DNA of 64,000 nucleotides, from NCBI GenBank assembly GCA_016124585.1, contig WGNL01000029.1, forward strand, positions 62,001 to 126,000. The letters run 5' to 3'. The notes beneath the pieces are model-generated. The model saw only the letters and a program-made list of their open reading frames with translations, was not told the DNA's origin and ran no database searches. The stretch comes from Bacteroidota bacterium (GTDB lineage Bacteria; Bacteroidota; Bacteroidia; Chitinophagales; Saprospiraceae). Below, in pieces: positions 34,664 to 44,501 of this stretch (positions are counted from its first letter, which is position 1; each line of letters begins with the position of its first letter). The translations under genes and the position numbers were made by a program.

Positions 34664-35557
34664 ATGAAAAACTCAATCTTTTTCCTCCTTTTCTTTTCTT
34701 TTTTGTTCGTTGCCTGTGGTGAAAAAAAAGCACCCGCAACTGAGACCTCATTAGAGACAGCCGCTGACTTGACCATCGTGCCAGGCGATCATGTTGGTTT
34801 GGTGACTGCTGAAACGTGTAGTCGGGAAGGCATCCTTGCCGCCTATGGTAAAGATGCTAAAGTGGATTCTGTTTACCTTGGTGAAGGTATTGTAGGAGAG
34901 GGAGTGGTCATATTCCCATATATAGCCCGCCAGAGGATGGAAGTGTATTGGGATAATGAAATTGATGCCAAAAGACCTGCATTCATGCGCATTTATGGGG
35001 ATAGTACTGGTTCTGATTGGAAGACTGCCGAAGGCATTACCATAGGCACTCTGTTGTCTACAGTCAGGCAGATAAATGGCAAGGACTTTAATGTGGGTGG
35101 TTTTGGTTGGGACTATGGAGGCTATGTAATGGACTGGAATGGGGGCAAATTAAACGCTGCACTTTCGCTGCGCTTTGAACCTTCAGAAGACAACCCAGGC
35201 GCAGAAAAAGTACAAGGCGAGGGCAGTTTCAACAGCGACCTACCTGAAATGGCTGCTGCAAACCCCAAGGTTTCTGTGATGGAACTTCGTTTTTTAGCGA
35301 AGGAAAAACTACCAGACTGTATCATGAAGCAAATTGAAAACAACCGGGTAGCACAAGGTAGGATGGTGGTATACAAAATGACAGTAAATGGCTCCGACCA
35401 TTATTGGCTGCAAAGTGGTGCGGCTGCCTATGATGGCATTGAATTTATTTACGACGCCAACTGCAAGGAAGTCTGCAAAACAGGTGGGATGAGGAAGCCT
35501 CTTGACTGCATGAAGGCATACGAAAATGGGAAGTGGGGATTGGTTTGGGAGGAATAA
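34664..35557 (+). CDS. Lipoprotein, function unknown
   Basis: 297 residues with lipobox FVAC (Cys about 18) and a short linker, so it is anchored in a membrane. Residues about 45-170 form a beta-rich domain (MEVYWDNEIDAKRPAFMRIYG, VGGFGWDYGGYVMDWNGGK), and about 190-290 a second domain ending in a Cys-containing segment (EVCKTGGMRKPLDCMKAYENGKWGLVW) that probably has a disulfide. I recognise no catalytic motif. Downstream a terminator separates it from the converging beta-helix gene. Confidence 0.65.
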   Translation: MKNSIFFLLFFSFLFVACGEKKAPATETSLETAADLTIVPGDHVGLVTAETCSREGILAAYGKDAKVDSVYLGEGIVGEGVVIFPYIARQRMEVYWDNEIDAKRPAFMRIYGDSTGSDWKTAEGITIGTLLSTVRQINGKDFNVGGFGWDYGGYVMDWNGGKLNAALSLRFEPSEDNPGAEKVQGEGSFNSDLPEMAAANPKVSVMELRFLAKEKLPDCIMKQIENNRVAQGRMVVYKMTVNGSDHYWLQSGAAAYDGIEFIYDANCKEVCKTGGMRKPLDCMKAYENGKWGLVWEE

Positions 35558-35565
35558 AAAGAATT

Positions 35566-35594
35566 TGGAGATTGGGTTTTCGGCCCAATCTCCT
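35566..35594. terminator. Intrinsic terminator between convergent genes
   Basis: Stem GGAGATTGGG / CCCAATCTCC (10 bp) with a 7-base loop. The left side is A-rich (AATAAAAAGAATTT), which gives a T-tract on the minus strand. The + strand side has fewer T. Confidence 0.7.
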
Positions 35595-35604
35595 ATTGTT
35601 GGAA

Positions 35605-36615
35605 TTATAATTTCGAAGAAACATTGACCGCAAGTCTGTTCAGCAAGCGTTGAGGTACAGAAGTGTCTGGACAGAAAAACACTTCGTCATCTTGGTTTTG
35701 GTTATTCAAATAGTCACAGAGGAAAAAGTCGGGCTCCAAAACATTTTCTAAGGCCAGGGTGAAAAGAACACTACCTGCCGTCGCTTTATTCGCTACAAAA
35801 TTTGTGGATACTATCTGGTTTTTGCCAGCGCCGCTGTTTTGGGTAATAAAGACCGCACCGCCGAAAGCAGCTTCGTTGTTTACGAACTTACATTTTTTCA
35901 TTTCAATTTTTCCGAGGCCGTAGTCATTGTTGCTGAATACAGCACCTCCACCTTTGGCCGCTTTATTGGCTACAAACGTACAGTTGTCAAACTCAACTAC
36001 AGCCTCGCCTTCTTGTCCGTGGTTGAACACCGCACCGCCTTCTTCCGCATAATTTTCGAGAAAAACGCAGTTTTTAATGTTAACGGTGGAACGACCACCT
36101 TTGCCTGAACCATCATTAAAAATGCCACCTCCCGAGCGGTTACGACTGCCAACGGTTTCCCAGGCATCGGACTGTCCGCCTGTGATGACAAAACCATCGA
36201 GGAGGGTGCCTGAGTCTGCATTCTTAAAGTAAACTACCGTGAATGAGTTGTCGCCAGCTTCCTTTGTGCCGATTTCCCCACTCAATTTTGTGGGGTGTGC
36301 GAACCATCTGCGTTGCCCCAAGCTGTTTTCATTTCCATTGAAGCCACCGTAAATTTTTACGCCACCTGGTATTCGAAATGCAATTTCCCGCTGATGCACA
36401 TCGCAGTATTCGCATTGAACAGGGTGGTAGGTACCTTCTGCAACCCATATTTCATTGCCGAATTTTGCAACAGTCAGGGCTTGCTGCAAGCTGCCAAAGG
36501 CATTAGCCCAACTGGTTCCATCTCCAGTCCCATCTTGTTTGACGTAAATAACTTTTGCTGAGGATTCAATTGCAATACTTGCCACGAGCAGCAAGGACAG
36601 GATAGTGCTTTTCAT
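35605..36615 (-). CDS. Exported right-handed beta-helix protein
   Basis: 336 residues with signal peptide (1-20, ESSAK). It starts VIYVKQDGTGDGTSWANAFG and contains the EIWVAEGTYHP segment typical of Bacteroidota/Pmp-type beta-helix proteins, followed by repeated turns of about 24 residues with N-x-A/GGA motifs (FLENYAEEGGAVFNHG, FVANKAAKGGGAVFSNN, FVNNEAAFGGAVFITQN). This is a surface or periplasmic adhesin-like or carbohydrate-binding fold. No T9SS sorting tail is visible at the C-terminus, which is unusual for such proteins in this phylum, and the ending (LAVNVSSKL) looks complete. Confidence 0.75.
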   Translation of the reverse strand: MKSTILSLLLVASIAIESSAKVIYVKQDGTGDGTSWANAFGSLQQALTVAKFGNEIWVAEGTYHPVQCEYCDVHQREIAFRIPGGVKIYGGFNGNENSLGQRRWFAHPTKLSGEIGTKEAGDNSFTVVYFKNADSGTLLDGFVITGGQSDAWETVGSRNRSGGGIFNDGSGKGGRSTVNIKNCVFLENYAEEGGAVFNHGQEGEAVVEFDNCTFVANKAAKGGGAVFSNNDYGLGKIEMKKCKFVNNEAAFGGAVFITQNSGAGKNQIVSTNFVANKATAGSVLFTLALENVLEPDFFLCDYLNNQNQDDEVFFCPDTSVPQRLLNRLAVNVSSKL

Positions 36616-36732
36616 CTAGTGTTGTGTTAGTTTTGGTTAATAACGTAAGAATGTAAGAATCAAAAAAGGGGGAATTCAAATAAGGAGGGAATAAAATACT
36701 GCGTTAGCTGGAGAAGGAGAATAATTGCTCTG

Positions 36733-36740
36733 CAAAGATA
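36733..36740 (-). promoter_or_regulatory. Candidate -7 promoter element (minus strand TATCTTTG)
   Basis: Matches TAnnTTTG on the minus strand, about 118 bp before the beta-helix gene; a GTTG (imperfect TTTG) lies 21 bp further upstream. Confidence 0.35.
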
Positions 36741-37327
36741 ACTCATAAAACTTGTGACATTCAACCGTAGGCTATATGTGCAAGGATTTTTTTTTGAAAA
36801 ATGACATAAAAGACTTGATATTACTTGGTTTTTGAAATTTGAGCTCTAAAATATTTTTTTTATAGTAAAATGTTCTGGTCTGGTTTTTCACCTAATTTTA
36901 TTAACAAAAAACCAAGCAGCGCAAGGGCTTCGAACCACAAGTGCAGATTGTGAAAAACTGTGACAAGTAAAATTGACCATTCTAACTCTAATCAGGCTTG
37001 GTATTTGTTTAATTTTTAAAGTGAAGCTGCATTTTGCCAAAATACCAGAATGGAAAAAGGCGTAAAAAAGTTGACAATTGTTCAAATAGTTGACATTAGG
37101 TTTCAATAGCGGCCTATTTTTGGTTTAGATAAATTACAGGCATAAGCCAAAGGTTTTTCTTGGTTAGATGTGATGGTTACAATCTTGATTTTTACAACGT
37201 AGCTGAGCAACAAAAGTGGGCAAAACCACATTTGGATTGTGTGCCTATTTCGTACCTTGTTTTGGCGTACCTGCAACCTCACTGCCGTGAAACCATTGTA
37301 TTGAAAAACCCGTACCAGTAATTCTGC

Positions 37328-37335
37328 TAATTTTG
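37328..37335 (+). promoter_or_regulatory. Candidate -7 promoter element TAATTTTG
   Basis: Matches TAnnTTTG, 47 bp before the start at 37382; the -33 region holds only ATTG-like matches. Confidence 0.35.
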
Positions 37336-37381
37336 CCGCTTCTTTAAGAAATCAGGTATTTTAAAAATCAAACATCAGCAA

Positions 37382-40300
37382 ATGTTTTACCGTTATTTCC
37401 CATTGCTTTCCCTCCTTTTTTTGATGGAAAATGCTGCTGCTCAAGTGCCACTTCCCATCCAGCTTGAACAAGGTGGTAAACTTGGCAATAGAGAAAAATT
37501 GATGGCCTGTGCCGATCAATTTGCTGGCACAATTTCCTTTTCCAATTTCATTGGACAGAGCAATGATATCGACCTTGATACAATCTATTTTTGCTATGGT
37601 GATGAGATAAAGATTACGCCTAACGGCAATGCCAATTTAACTGGTGACCCTAACCCAACTACTGTACCCGGGATAACTTATGGTTATTTCAATTGCCCGC
37701 CCACTATTTCCGGCCCAAATTTGACCTCAATTTTGACAGACCCTTGTATCATCACGAATCCTGCTCCTATCAATGATTTGTGGATAACAGGTGGTGGGCA
37801 ACCCAATGGCACTATCACTTTCAGCAATACAGGCGTATCACAAAACGTATTCAATGGAGGCGACCCTGTGCTACTCTGGTTTGCTCCGATAACCCTCGAC
37901 CAATTCCCTAATACCTTCGAAGCGGACCCAAATACTGGAGAAGTTGGCCCTTGTGTAAATTTGAACGTAAGTGAGGCTTTTGCCGTGGTTTATCTCAATG
38001 AAATTACCACTTCCAACCTAAATACGAATACAGGAATCAGCGGATGTAAAGGAAGTTTTAAGGTATCTGGCGGGCTTCCCGAATTTGACGGGAGCAATTA
38101 TGACTTAGAAATCACTCTGATAGGTAACTCCGGAGTTCATGGAACAGTATTGAATGGACCAGTAACCGATGGTTCGACGGTTTCTTTCCAAGTGCCAGTA
38201 CCTGGACTGTACACAATTACAATTGAGGACGGCAAAAGCTGTGGCGCTACTTTGCTAGCTAATATGAGCAGTTGTGTCAATGTTTCGCAAAGTGTACAGT
38301 CGGTTTCTGCTGCACCCAATGACATGATTTGCCTAGATGTTACCAATGAAGGTGGATTCAACAATATTGTTTCGATGCAATATGGCCTCACTTGGGACGA
38401 AACGATATTGCAGTACACAGGCGTGCAAAACCTTACTGGCTTACTTCCAGGTTTTTCAGTTGCCAATAGTTTTAACAGCTTGGGCGATACACTGATTTTT
38501 TCTTGGGCGAGTCTTTCAGGAATGGGAGTCAATGTGCCAACTGGAACTGTACTTTATCAGATTTGCTTCAACGTGGTTGGCACCGATGGTGAATGCACGG
38601 GTATCGATTACATTGTACCAGCTGGTTCCTCCATCGAAGTAGTAAATGCGGCTGGTTCCCAGCTTGGATTCAATGGAATAGATGGGCAAGTATGCGTTTC
38701 CAATTCAGCAATCGTTATCAATTTTACTACCAATCCGGTAACTTGCCCAAGTGGGACGAATGGAAGCTTCACGGCCACTGTGAACGGAGGAACGCCTCCA
38801 TATCAAGTTACTTGGCAAAATACAGCTGGTGGTCCAGTTGGCGGCCCCGGTGTCATCAATATAGATGGGGGAAGCTTTACAGCCAATAACCTCTCGGCAG
38901 GAACTTACGGGGTGACAGTGACCGATAGCCAAGGCCAACCGCTTGTCTCAAGTGAACAAGTCACAGTCACAGGCCCACCACCACTCAATATTGTTTTTCA
39001 AAATAGCCAACCAAGTTGTAATGGTGATAGTGATGGCTCAGTATGTGCTCAACTCGTTTCTGGTGGCATTCCTGTAACTAATCCAACAGCAAATTATTCT
39101 TTCAGTTGGAGTGTAGCGGGATCGGGTAATAATAATTGCATTTCAGACTTAGCTACAGGAGCATACCCGGTGACTGTTACAAACAATGCTTCTGGCTGTA
39201 CTTTGACAGCCACCAGTAATTTGGGCCAACCTACGCCGCTGGTGGCCAATATCAACTCAAGCCCATCCACTTGTTCGGGCATAGGTGATGGCACAATTGG
39301 AGTTGTGATTTCGGGAGGAACCCCAAATAGCAATGGCGACTACCTGATTCAATGGCCGGATATAGGGGGCGGACTGAGCATCACCGGAGAAATGTCAAAT
39401 GTGATTGGATTAATTTCCGATACCTATCAATTATTGGTGACCGATAACAATGGTTGCCAGATTGACCAAAACATCTTCCTTCCTGCCCTAAAAACAATAC
39501 ATGCCAACGTCGTTATCACTCCGATCAGTTGCAGTAGTGTATGTAGTGGTGGTATTTTCCTGACCGCATTTTCAACTGGTGGTACTCCTGACTCACAATA
39601 CAATTTTGACTGGTTTGGTAATCCGATTCCCCCACCTCCAGTAGCTGAAACCAGCACTACGACCACCCTTGCTGGTCTTTGCGCAGGTTCCTACACGGTT
39701 GTCATTGAGAATTTAGATGGTTGTGAAATTGACACTACATTTGTTTTGGATTTGCCCACCGGCCTCGATGTTGCGTTAGCAAATGCCCAAAATGAATCTT
39801 GCCAACCTGGTGACGATGGGAGCATTACGGTCAGTGTGAATGGTGGCATAGCGCCGTTTACCTATGTCTGGGACAACTCACCTTCGACTGGACCTACCGC
39901 CTCCAACCTAAATGCAGGTACCTACACTGTGACAGTAACTGACGCAGGTATGTGTTCTGGCACCTTGACTTCAACTATCACAGCGCCAACTCCACCTGCA
40001 ATTACCTCTCTACCTGATGTCACTGTTCAATGCAATAGTACCAGTGGAAGCCTGACGGTAACCGCTACTCCAGGCAATACGCCAATCACCGGCTATAACT
40101 GGTCAAATGGCCAATCGGGACAGACGATTTCAAACCTCTCAGTGGGTACCTATTGGGTTTCAGTTGTTGATGCGTCAGGTTGTGTTGCCATTGATACTGC
40201 TGACGTTTTGGCCTCTTCGCAAATTACGATTGACAGTTTCCAAACCAGTTCACCTCAATGTCCAGGACTGGGCGGCGGCAATATCATTGCCTTTGTCAGC

Positions 40301-41983
40301 GGTGGCACCACACCTTATTTTTTCGAATGGTCGAATGGTTTGATGGGGAATGGCCTCTTCGTGAATAGTAACTTGGTGGCAGGAACTTATGCAGTGACGA
40401 TTATTGATGCAGCTGGCTGCCCACCTGTAATTGATTCTGTCACTTTGCTTGACCCTCCTTCCATTTTGGCTACTTTTTCTGCTGTTGATTCGGTTAGCTG
40501 TGCAAATACTGGGCAAACCTGCGATGGAACTGCCACCGCTACGGCACTTTACAGTGATAACTCAGCCGGGCAGTTTGATTTCACCTGGAGTAACGGTGAA
40601 ACGGACAACAATTTAACCAGTAGTACCGCCGTGCAGCTTTGTGCTGGCATTCAAAGTGTTATCGTTTCAGATGGTGTTTGCAATGATACTTTTGAAGTGG
40701 ATATACCATCCCCTTTGCCGATTTCACCTGGTCAGAATATCATCAACGTGAGCTGCAATGGTCTTTCTGATGGGGAAATCACTTTGCTGCCAAGTGGTGG
40801 CACACCGCCTTACAATATTGTTTGGCAAAATGGCACACCTGGTCCTACCTTGAGTGGATTGGCGGCAGGAAACTATACTGCGGCAATTACGGATGATAAT
40901 AATTGCAATTTCAACCATACGGTTACGATAGTGGAGCCCAGTCCTTTCGAGGTATTCCTGAATCCTTCTCAATCTGCCAATATCAGTTGTCCGGGTGAAG
41001 CGGACGGTATTATTTCCGTTGTTCCGCAAGGTGGAAATTTGAATCTTGGCCCGGCCACTTTCTTTTGGGCAAATGGTGTGGCAGGTAACAACCAGTCTTC
41101 AGCTACTAATTTAATGGCTGGCACTTATTCGGTGACTGTCGTTGACCCTAAAGGTTGCAGTGATTCCTTGACACAAACGATTTCTGAACCACCACCAATC
41201 CAATTTATTTTGGGTGATGCAAACCCAATTCAATGTTTTGGTCAAACAACGACCGTCACTGTTGATTCAATTTGGGGAGGAAACCCCACGGCGATCTATG
41301 TTTTTTCCGTAGGTACTTGCATCGGTCAATTGCCTGGCCAGCCTTGTGCAATTGTGAGTGGTGAACATGTCATCGAAATTGAAGATACCTTCAATAATTG
41401 TGTAGTTGATACTACTATCACCGTGGATGAGCCGCAAGAAATAAGTGTTTCATTGCCTACCAGCATTGAAATCGACCTTGGTGACTCGCTCACATCTTTA
41501 AAACCGACGATTGTCTCTTCTTTACCAATTGACACTTTCATTTGGGAACCTGCCGAAAACCTTTCTTGTGCAGATTGTAAAAACCCAAGGGTAACGGGAA
41601 TTACTCCGACCACTTACACTTTGACAGTGATTGATATCAACGGCTGTACGGCAACTGCACAGATTTTCGTGGATATTGACCGCAATCGTAAAGTTTACCT
41701 TCCAAATGTGTTTTCACCGAACGGCGATGGCATCAATGACAAATTTCAGGTGTTCACGGGAATTGGGGTGGAAAGGATTAATTTCGTACAGCTTTATGAC
41801 CGTTGGGGTGAAAGGGTTTTCGAAGAAAAAGACCTACCTCCTTCTCCAGACGGCACACCTGGTTGGGACGGTGTATTCCGTGGACAAGACATGGATCCTG
41901 CCGTTTTTCTTTACCTTGTGGAAGTAAAATTTGTTGATGGTAGGGTCTTGCTTTATCGAGGTGATGTGACACTTTTGCGCTAA
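37382..41983 (+). CDS. Giant T9SS surface protein with cohesin-like domain and SprB-type repeats
   Basis: 1533 residues: signal peptide (1-20, ENAAAQ), an N-terminal domain (about 45-200), a cohesin-like domain (about 300-440, VSMQYGLTWDETILQYTGV ... LYQICFNVVG), then about 11 SprB-type Ig repeats of 75-95 residues (440-1430), each with a CxGxxDGS-like start, SGGTPPY core and GTYxVTVTDxxGC end. The C-terminus (1440-1533) is the gliding-associated type B sorting domain: VYLPNVFSPNGDGINDKF, LYDRWGERVF, ending YRGDVTLLR. So it is exported by T9SS and sits on the surface, likely for adhesion or gliding. The cohesin-like domain is a possible docking site for other proteins. It ends just before a perfect palindrome terminator. 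Confidence 0.9.
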   Translation: MFYRYFPLLSLLFLMENAAAQVPLPIQLEQGGKLGNREKLMACADQFAGTISFSNFIGQSNDIDLDTIYFCYGDEIKITPNGNANLTGDPNPTTVPGITYGYFNCPPTISGPNLTSILTDPCIITNPAPINDLWITGGGQPNGTITFSNTGVSQNVFNGGDPVLLWFAPITLDQFPNTFEADPNTGEVGPCVNLNVSEAFAVVYLNEITTSNLNTNTGISGCKGSFKVSGGLPEFDGSNYDLEITLIGNSGVHGTVLNGPVTDGSTVSFQVPVPGLYTITIEDGKSCGATLLANMSSCVNVSQSVQSVSAAPNDMICLDVTNEGGFNNIVSMQYGLTWDETILQYTGVQNLTGLLPGFSVANSFNSLGDTLIFSWASLSGMGVNVPTGTVLYQICFNVVGTDGECTGIDYIVPAGSSIEVVNAAGSQLGFNGIDGQVCVSNSAIVINFTTNPVTCPSGTNGSFTATVNGGTPPYQVTWQNTAGGPVGGPGVINIDGGSFTANNLSAGTYGVTVTDSQGQPLVSSEQVTVTGPPPLNIVFQNSQPSCNGDSDGSVCAQLVSGGIPVTNPTANYSFSWSVAGSGNNNCISDLATGAYPVTVTNNASGCTLTATSNLGQPTPLVANINSSPSTCSGIGDGTIGVVISGGTPNSNGDYLIQWPDIGGGLSITGEMSNVIGLISDTYQLLVTDNNGCQIDQNIFLPALKTIHANVVITPISCSSVCSGGIFLTAFSTGGTPDSQYNFDWFGNPIPPPPVAETSTTTTLAGLCAGSYTVVIENLDGCEIDTTFVLDLPTGLDVALANAQNESCQPGDDGSITVSVNGGIAPFTYVWDNSPSTGPTASNLNAGTYTVTVTDAGMCSGTLTSTITAPTPPAITSLPDVTVQCNSTSGSLTVTATPGNTPITGYNWSNGQSGQTISNLSVGTYWVSVVDASGCVAIDTADVLASSQITIDSFQTSSPQCPGLGGGNIIAFVSGGTTPYFFEWSNGLMGNGLFVNSNLVAGTYAVTIIDAAGCPPVIDSVTLLDPPSILATFSAVDSVSCANTGQTCDGTATATALYSDNSAGQFDFTWSNGETDNNLTSSTAVQLCAGIQSVIVSDGVCNDTFEVDIPSPLPISPGQNIINVSCNGLSDGEITLLPSGGTPPYNIVWQNGTPGPTLSGLAAGNYTAAITDDNNCNFNHTVTIVEPSPFEVFLNPSQSANISCPGEADGIISVVPQGGNLNLGPATFFWANGVAGNNQSSATNLMAGTYSVTVVDPKGCSDSLTQTISEPPPIQFILGDANPIQCFGQTTTVTVDSIWGGNPTAIYVFSVGTCIGQLPGQPCAIVSGEHVIEIEDTFNNCVVDTTITVDEPQEISVSLPTSIEIDLGDSLTSLKPTIVSSLPIDTFIWEPAENLSCADCKNPRVTGITPTTYTLTVIDINGCTATAQIFVDIDRNRKVYLPNVFSPNGDGINDKFQVFTGIGVERINFVQLYDRWGERVFEEKDLPPSPDGTPGWDGVFRGQDMDPAVFLYLVEVKFVDGRVLLYRGDVTLLR

Positions 41984-41998
41984 GCCATTGATTGAGCT

Positions 41999-42052
41999 TG
42001 TCAAAAAAACGGCGCCCTCCCACAGCTGTGGGAGGGCGCCGTTTTTTTGACA
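41999..42052. terminator. 54-bp perfect palindrome, bidirectional terminator
   Basis: The two 27-bp halves are exact reverse complements with no loop base: TGTC + A7 + CGGCGCCCTCCCACAG, and its complement. On either strand it gives a strong GC stem followed by T7. It lies between the convergent genes ending at 41983 and 42064. Confidence 0.9.
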
Positions 42053-42063
42053 TAATTTCATCA

Positions 42064-43623
42064 TTATTCAAGGACAATTTTTTCCAACCTGCACCCATTT
42101 TTGCTTTCCATTTTCAGGAAGTAAATTCCGTTTGCCAATTTGCCAAGTTTGAAAATATGATGACTGCCCGTAGCTTCAGCTGTCAAAACGGTACGACCAG
42201 TCGCATCCAAAATGGAAAGACGTTCGACCGAGGTAGCGCAATCTGACCAATCTACCGATAATATTTCATGGGTAGGATTCGGTGAGATAGCGGCCTCACA
42301 ATCAAATGCTTCCTTTGTAGCGGTAAAAAAATCAGTGTCGGTCCACCAAGTATCTGCATGCTGCACTTCTGCAAGTTCTGCCAATGTCGCAACTGCACCT
42401 TTCACCACGTTTGCCATGAAAGTAAAATTGATGGTACCTAGCGTATCGCTTGGTTGGTGGTAATTAGGGTTACGGAAATTGGCTCCATCCGTCAGCATGA
42501 TGGCAGGTCGATTTGCTATCCAAAAAGGGGCGTGGTCACTACGACCAAGGTCAGGTGTGATTATTTGCCAATTTGATGGAGCTTCTACAGGAACAGACCT
42601 TAGTTCCGGAACATAAGCTTCGGCCGCATCCTGAAAGTCCTGCATCAGCAAAGCAGAACTGCCAGTTTTCCCAACATTTGTGATGAAATTGCCTTTAAAT
42701 TCTTGAGCGGCAACTTCATTGTAGGCATCCGGAAATAGGAAGTTGAATCCAGAGGGAAAGTTTTGAGAGTTGGGCGTGTCAGAGTAGAAGCCAATCATTT
42801 CAAAATCAACCATTCCTAAAATATCTTCACCATTCAATATTCCTGTTGAAACGTATTTTGTGCTACCAATCAGGCCATCTTCCTCTAAATCAAACCCAAT
42901 ATAATTGATAGATTTTTTAGTTGGGAATTGAGAAAGGATACGCATAGCCTCCAACATCCCTGCAACTGCTGAACCATTATCGTCAGCGCCTGGAGCATCG
43001 TCCCTTGTGTCAAAATGACCTCCTAGGATGTATGTTTCACCCGTGATACCTGTCCCATTTTGTTTGCCAATAATGTTTTCAGCATTATAGCTTCCGTAGG
43101 TAAAAGGCTGTAGGCTAGTCTCCAGACTGTGGTCAAGAAATTTTGAGTGTATAAAATCCTTGGTTTCCTGCAAATGAACCGCACCAGTCGTTCGGTGGCG
43201 GATTCCTTCAATGAAGGTGAGGTCTTCAAGTAGTCTGGTGCTATCCACCATGTCTACAAGTGATTGGATATCAATGGGTTGCTGGTCATCGGCAACAAGC
43301 AGCAATCGGAAATCATTCATGGCAGAGGCAGCGTATGCGCTGAAATCCCAGATGATTTGTTTGCCAGTGCCAGGATTTATGCCAACGCCAATGTCGCCTG
43401 TTGCATTGGCTGTAGCATAATCAAGCTTTGCGGCACCAGAGCTTCCTGCCCGGAGACTTATCGTAATTGGATCAGATTCGGCATCAGACAAATCATAATT
43501 GATGATGAAGGTATTGTTGGTACCCAATTGGACTTGTACATTGGAAAGTACGGGGGCTTGGTTTTGCCCAAAAATGTGATTCCCTAACAGGAGAAGGCAA
43601 ATAGCTAGATATAATTTCTGCAT
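42064..43623 (-). CDS. T9SS-exported M28-family aminopeptidase-like protein
   Basis: 519 residues: signal peptide (1-19, HIFGQ), an Ig-like domain (about 22-115), the M28 peptidase domain (about 130-415), and a type A T9SS sorting tail (about 445-519, ISPNPTHEILSVDW, GIYFLKMESKNG). Metal ligands are visible: GGHFDTRDDAPGADDNGSA (His, Asp), DLEEDGLIGS (Glu-Glu with catalytic Glu and metal Glu), and further His/Asp in GRSDHAPFW. It probably removes N-terminal residues from extracellular peptides using two zinc ions. Convergent with the giant surface protein. Confidence 0.88.
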   Translation of the reverse strand: MQKLYLAICLLLLGNHIFGQNQAPVLSNVQVQLGTNNTFIINYDLSDAESDPITISLRAGSSGAAKLDYATANATGDIGVGINPGTGKQIIWDFSAYAASAMNDFRLLLVADDQQPIDIQSLVDMVDSTRLLEDLTFIEGIRHRTTGAVHLQETKDFIHSKFLDHSLETSLQPFTYGSYNAENIIGKQNGTGITGETYILGGHFDTRDDAPGADDNGSAVAGMLEAMRILSQFPTKKSINYIGFDLEEDGLIGSTKYVSTGILNGEDILGMVDFEMIGFYSDTPNSQNFPSGFNFLFPDAYNEVAAQEFKGNFITNVGKTGSSALLMQDFQDAAEAYVPELRSVPVEAPSNWQIITPDLGRSDHAPFWIANRPAIMLTDGANFRNPNYHQPSDTLGTINFTFMANVVKGAVATLAELAEVQHADTWWTDTDFFTATKEAFDCEAAISPNPTHEILSVDWSDCATSVERLSILDATGRTVLTAEATGSHHIFKLGKLANGIYFLKMESKNGCRLEKIVLE

Positions 43624-43645
43624 GGTTGGAAATTTTTAGTTTGAG

Positions 43646-43653
43646 CAAAACTA
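43646..43653 (-). promoter_or_regulatory. Candidate -7 promoter element (minus strand TAGTTTTG)
   Basis: Matches TAnnTTTG on the minus strand, 23 bp before the M28 gene start, predicting a leader of about 15 bases. Confidence 0.4.
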
Positions 43654-43684
43654 AAAAAGCCATGCTTTTTATCCGAATGGATAA

Positions 43685-44236
43685 TTAATTGCTCGAGCGT
43701 GTATTTGCCTTTGCTGTATTTTTTGCGTTTTCAGGATTTGAAATATTCCTAACGATTGGGAAGGCAAAACTGGCGTAGTGGGAAAATTTCTTGGAATACT
43801 TCAAAGGCAGACGGTATTGCTTAGCAAAGCCCTCCAGAAAATTTTTCATCAATTCAGTGCTAACATTGCGGGAATTCGGTTTCAAATAAAACCCGATGTG
43901 TTCAAGACTACCATCGGCACGCCAGAAGAAGTGAATCCAAGCATTAATGCCTTTGAGGTCAAAATCCACGAGCTCTGCGTAGGCTTCCATCTCTTGCATC
44001 ATTCCCATCAATTTGGAATAAGCCAAATTCATGTCATCATTGCAGGCATCCAGCAAAGTGGATTGGTCCGCCATCATTTCGTCATAGCGTTTGTCCAGTT
44101 CTCCCAAAAGGAAAACAGTAGGTATGTCCTGTTTCAAAGGGAACTTGACAGAGCTGGTGCTTTGTGACAAAAGGTCTCCATTGCCACTACAAAAAATAAC
44201 TCCTGTTAGAATTGCGATTAACGATATTCTCTTCAT
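43685..44236 (-). CDS. Exported protein of unknown function
   Basis: 183 residues with a signal peptide (about 1-25, GDLLSQ). The mature part alternates helices and strands: DIPTVFLLGELDKRYDEMM, a helical middle, LKGINAWIHFFWRADGSLEHIGFYLKPNSRN (a beta-hairpin-rich segment), and FAKQYRLPLKYSKKFSHYASFAFP. The 'FFWRADGSLEHIGFYLKP' pattern looks like a conserved small domain similar in shape to TonB-type C-terminal folds, but I would not name it. It has a weak terminator-less gap to the M28 gene. Confidence 0.6.
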   Translation of the reverse strand: MKRISLIAILTGVIFCSGNGDLLSQSTSSVKFPLKQDIPTVFLLGELDKRYDEMMADQSTLLDACNDDMNLAYSKLMGMMQEMEAYAELVDFDLKGINAWIHFFWRADGSLEHIGFYLKPNSRNVSTELMKNFLEGFAKQYRLPLKYSKKFSHYASFAFPIVRNISNPENAKNTAKANTRSSN

Positions 44237-44501
44237 CGTTTTACAGCTTTAAAAGTGTTACAGCGTAGCGGTGTCTAAAATTTCTTTTAGCCTAATTTGA
44301 GGTAATTTGGAAGGAGGGGGCTTTTTGTATAGTTTATTTTGTGAAAATTTGAATGGAGTGAGAAATACCAAAGTGCCTTACAAATTTACGGATAGAATCC
44401 GAACTATCCATACGTTCGTCTAAAATTAGGCCAACAAATTTTATAACCCCTTATCTTGCAGGCTTTTATGAAACAACTTTTGAGAAAACTAATTTTTTGA
44501 G

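Larger units (their letters stand above)
36616..37381. other. 766-bp AT-rich intergenic region with promoter-like elements
   Basis: Separates two divergent genes. Apart from short low-quality frames I see no gene. Promoter-like elements are CAAAGATA (36733-36740, minus strand TATCTTTG) for the beta-helix gene, and TATTTTTG (37115-37122) and TAATTTTG (37328-37335) for the large surface protein. Confidence 0.6.

Noticed and set aside
36888-37106. Minus-strand 72-codon frame in the large intergenic region
   Set aside because: AT-rich, with no ribosome or promoter context and no protein-like pattern.
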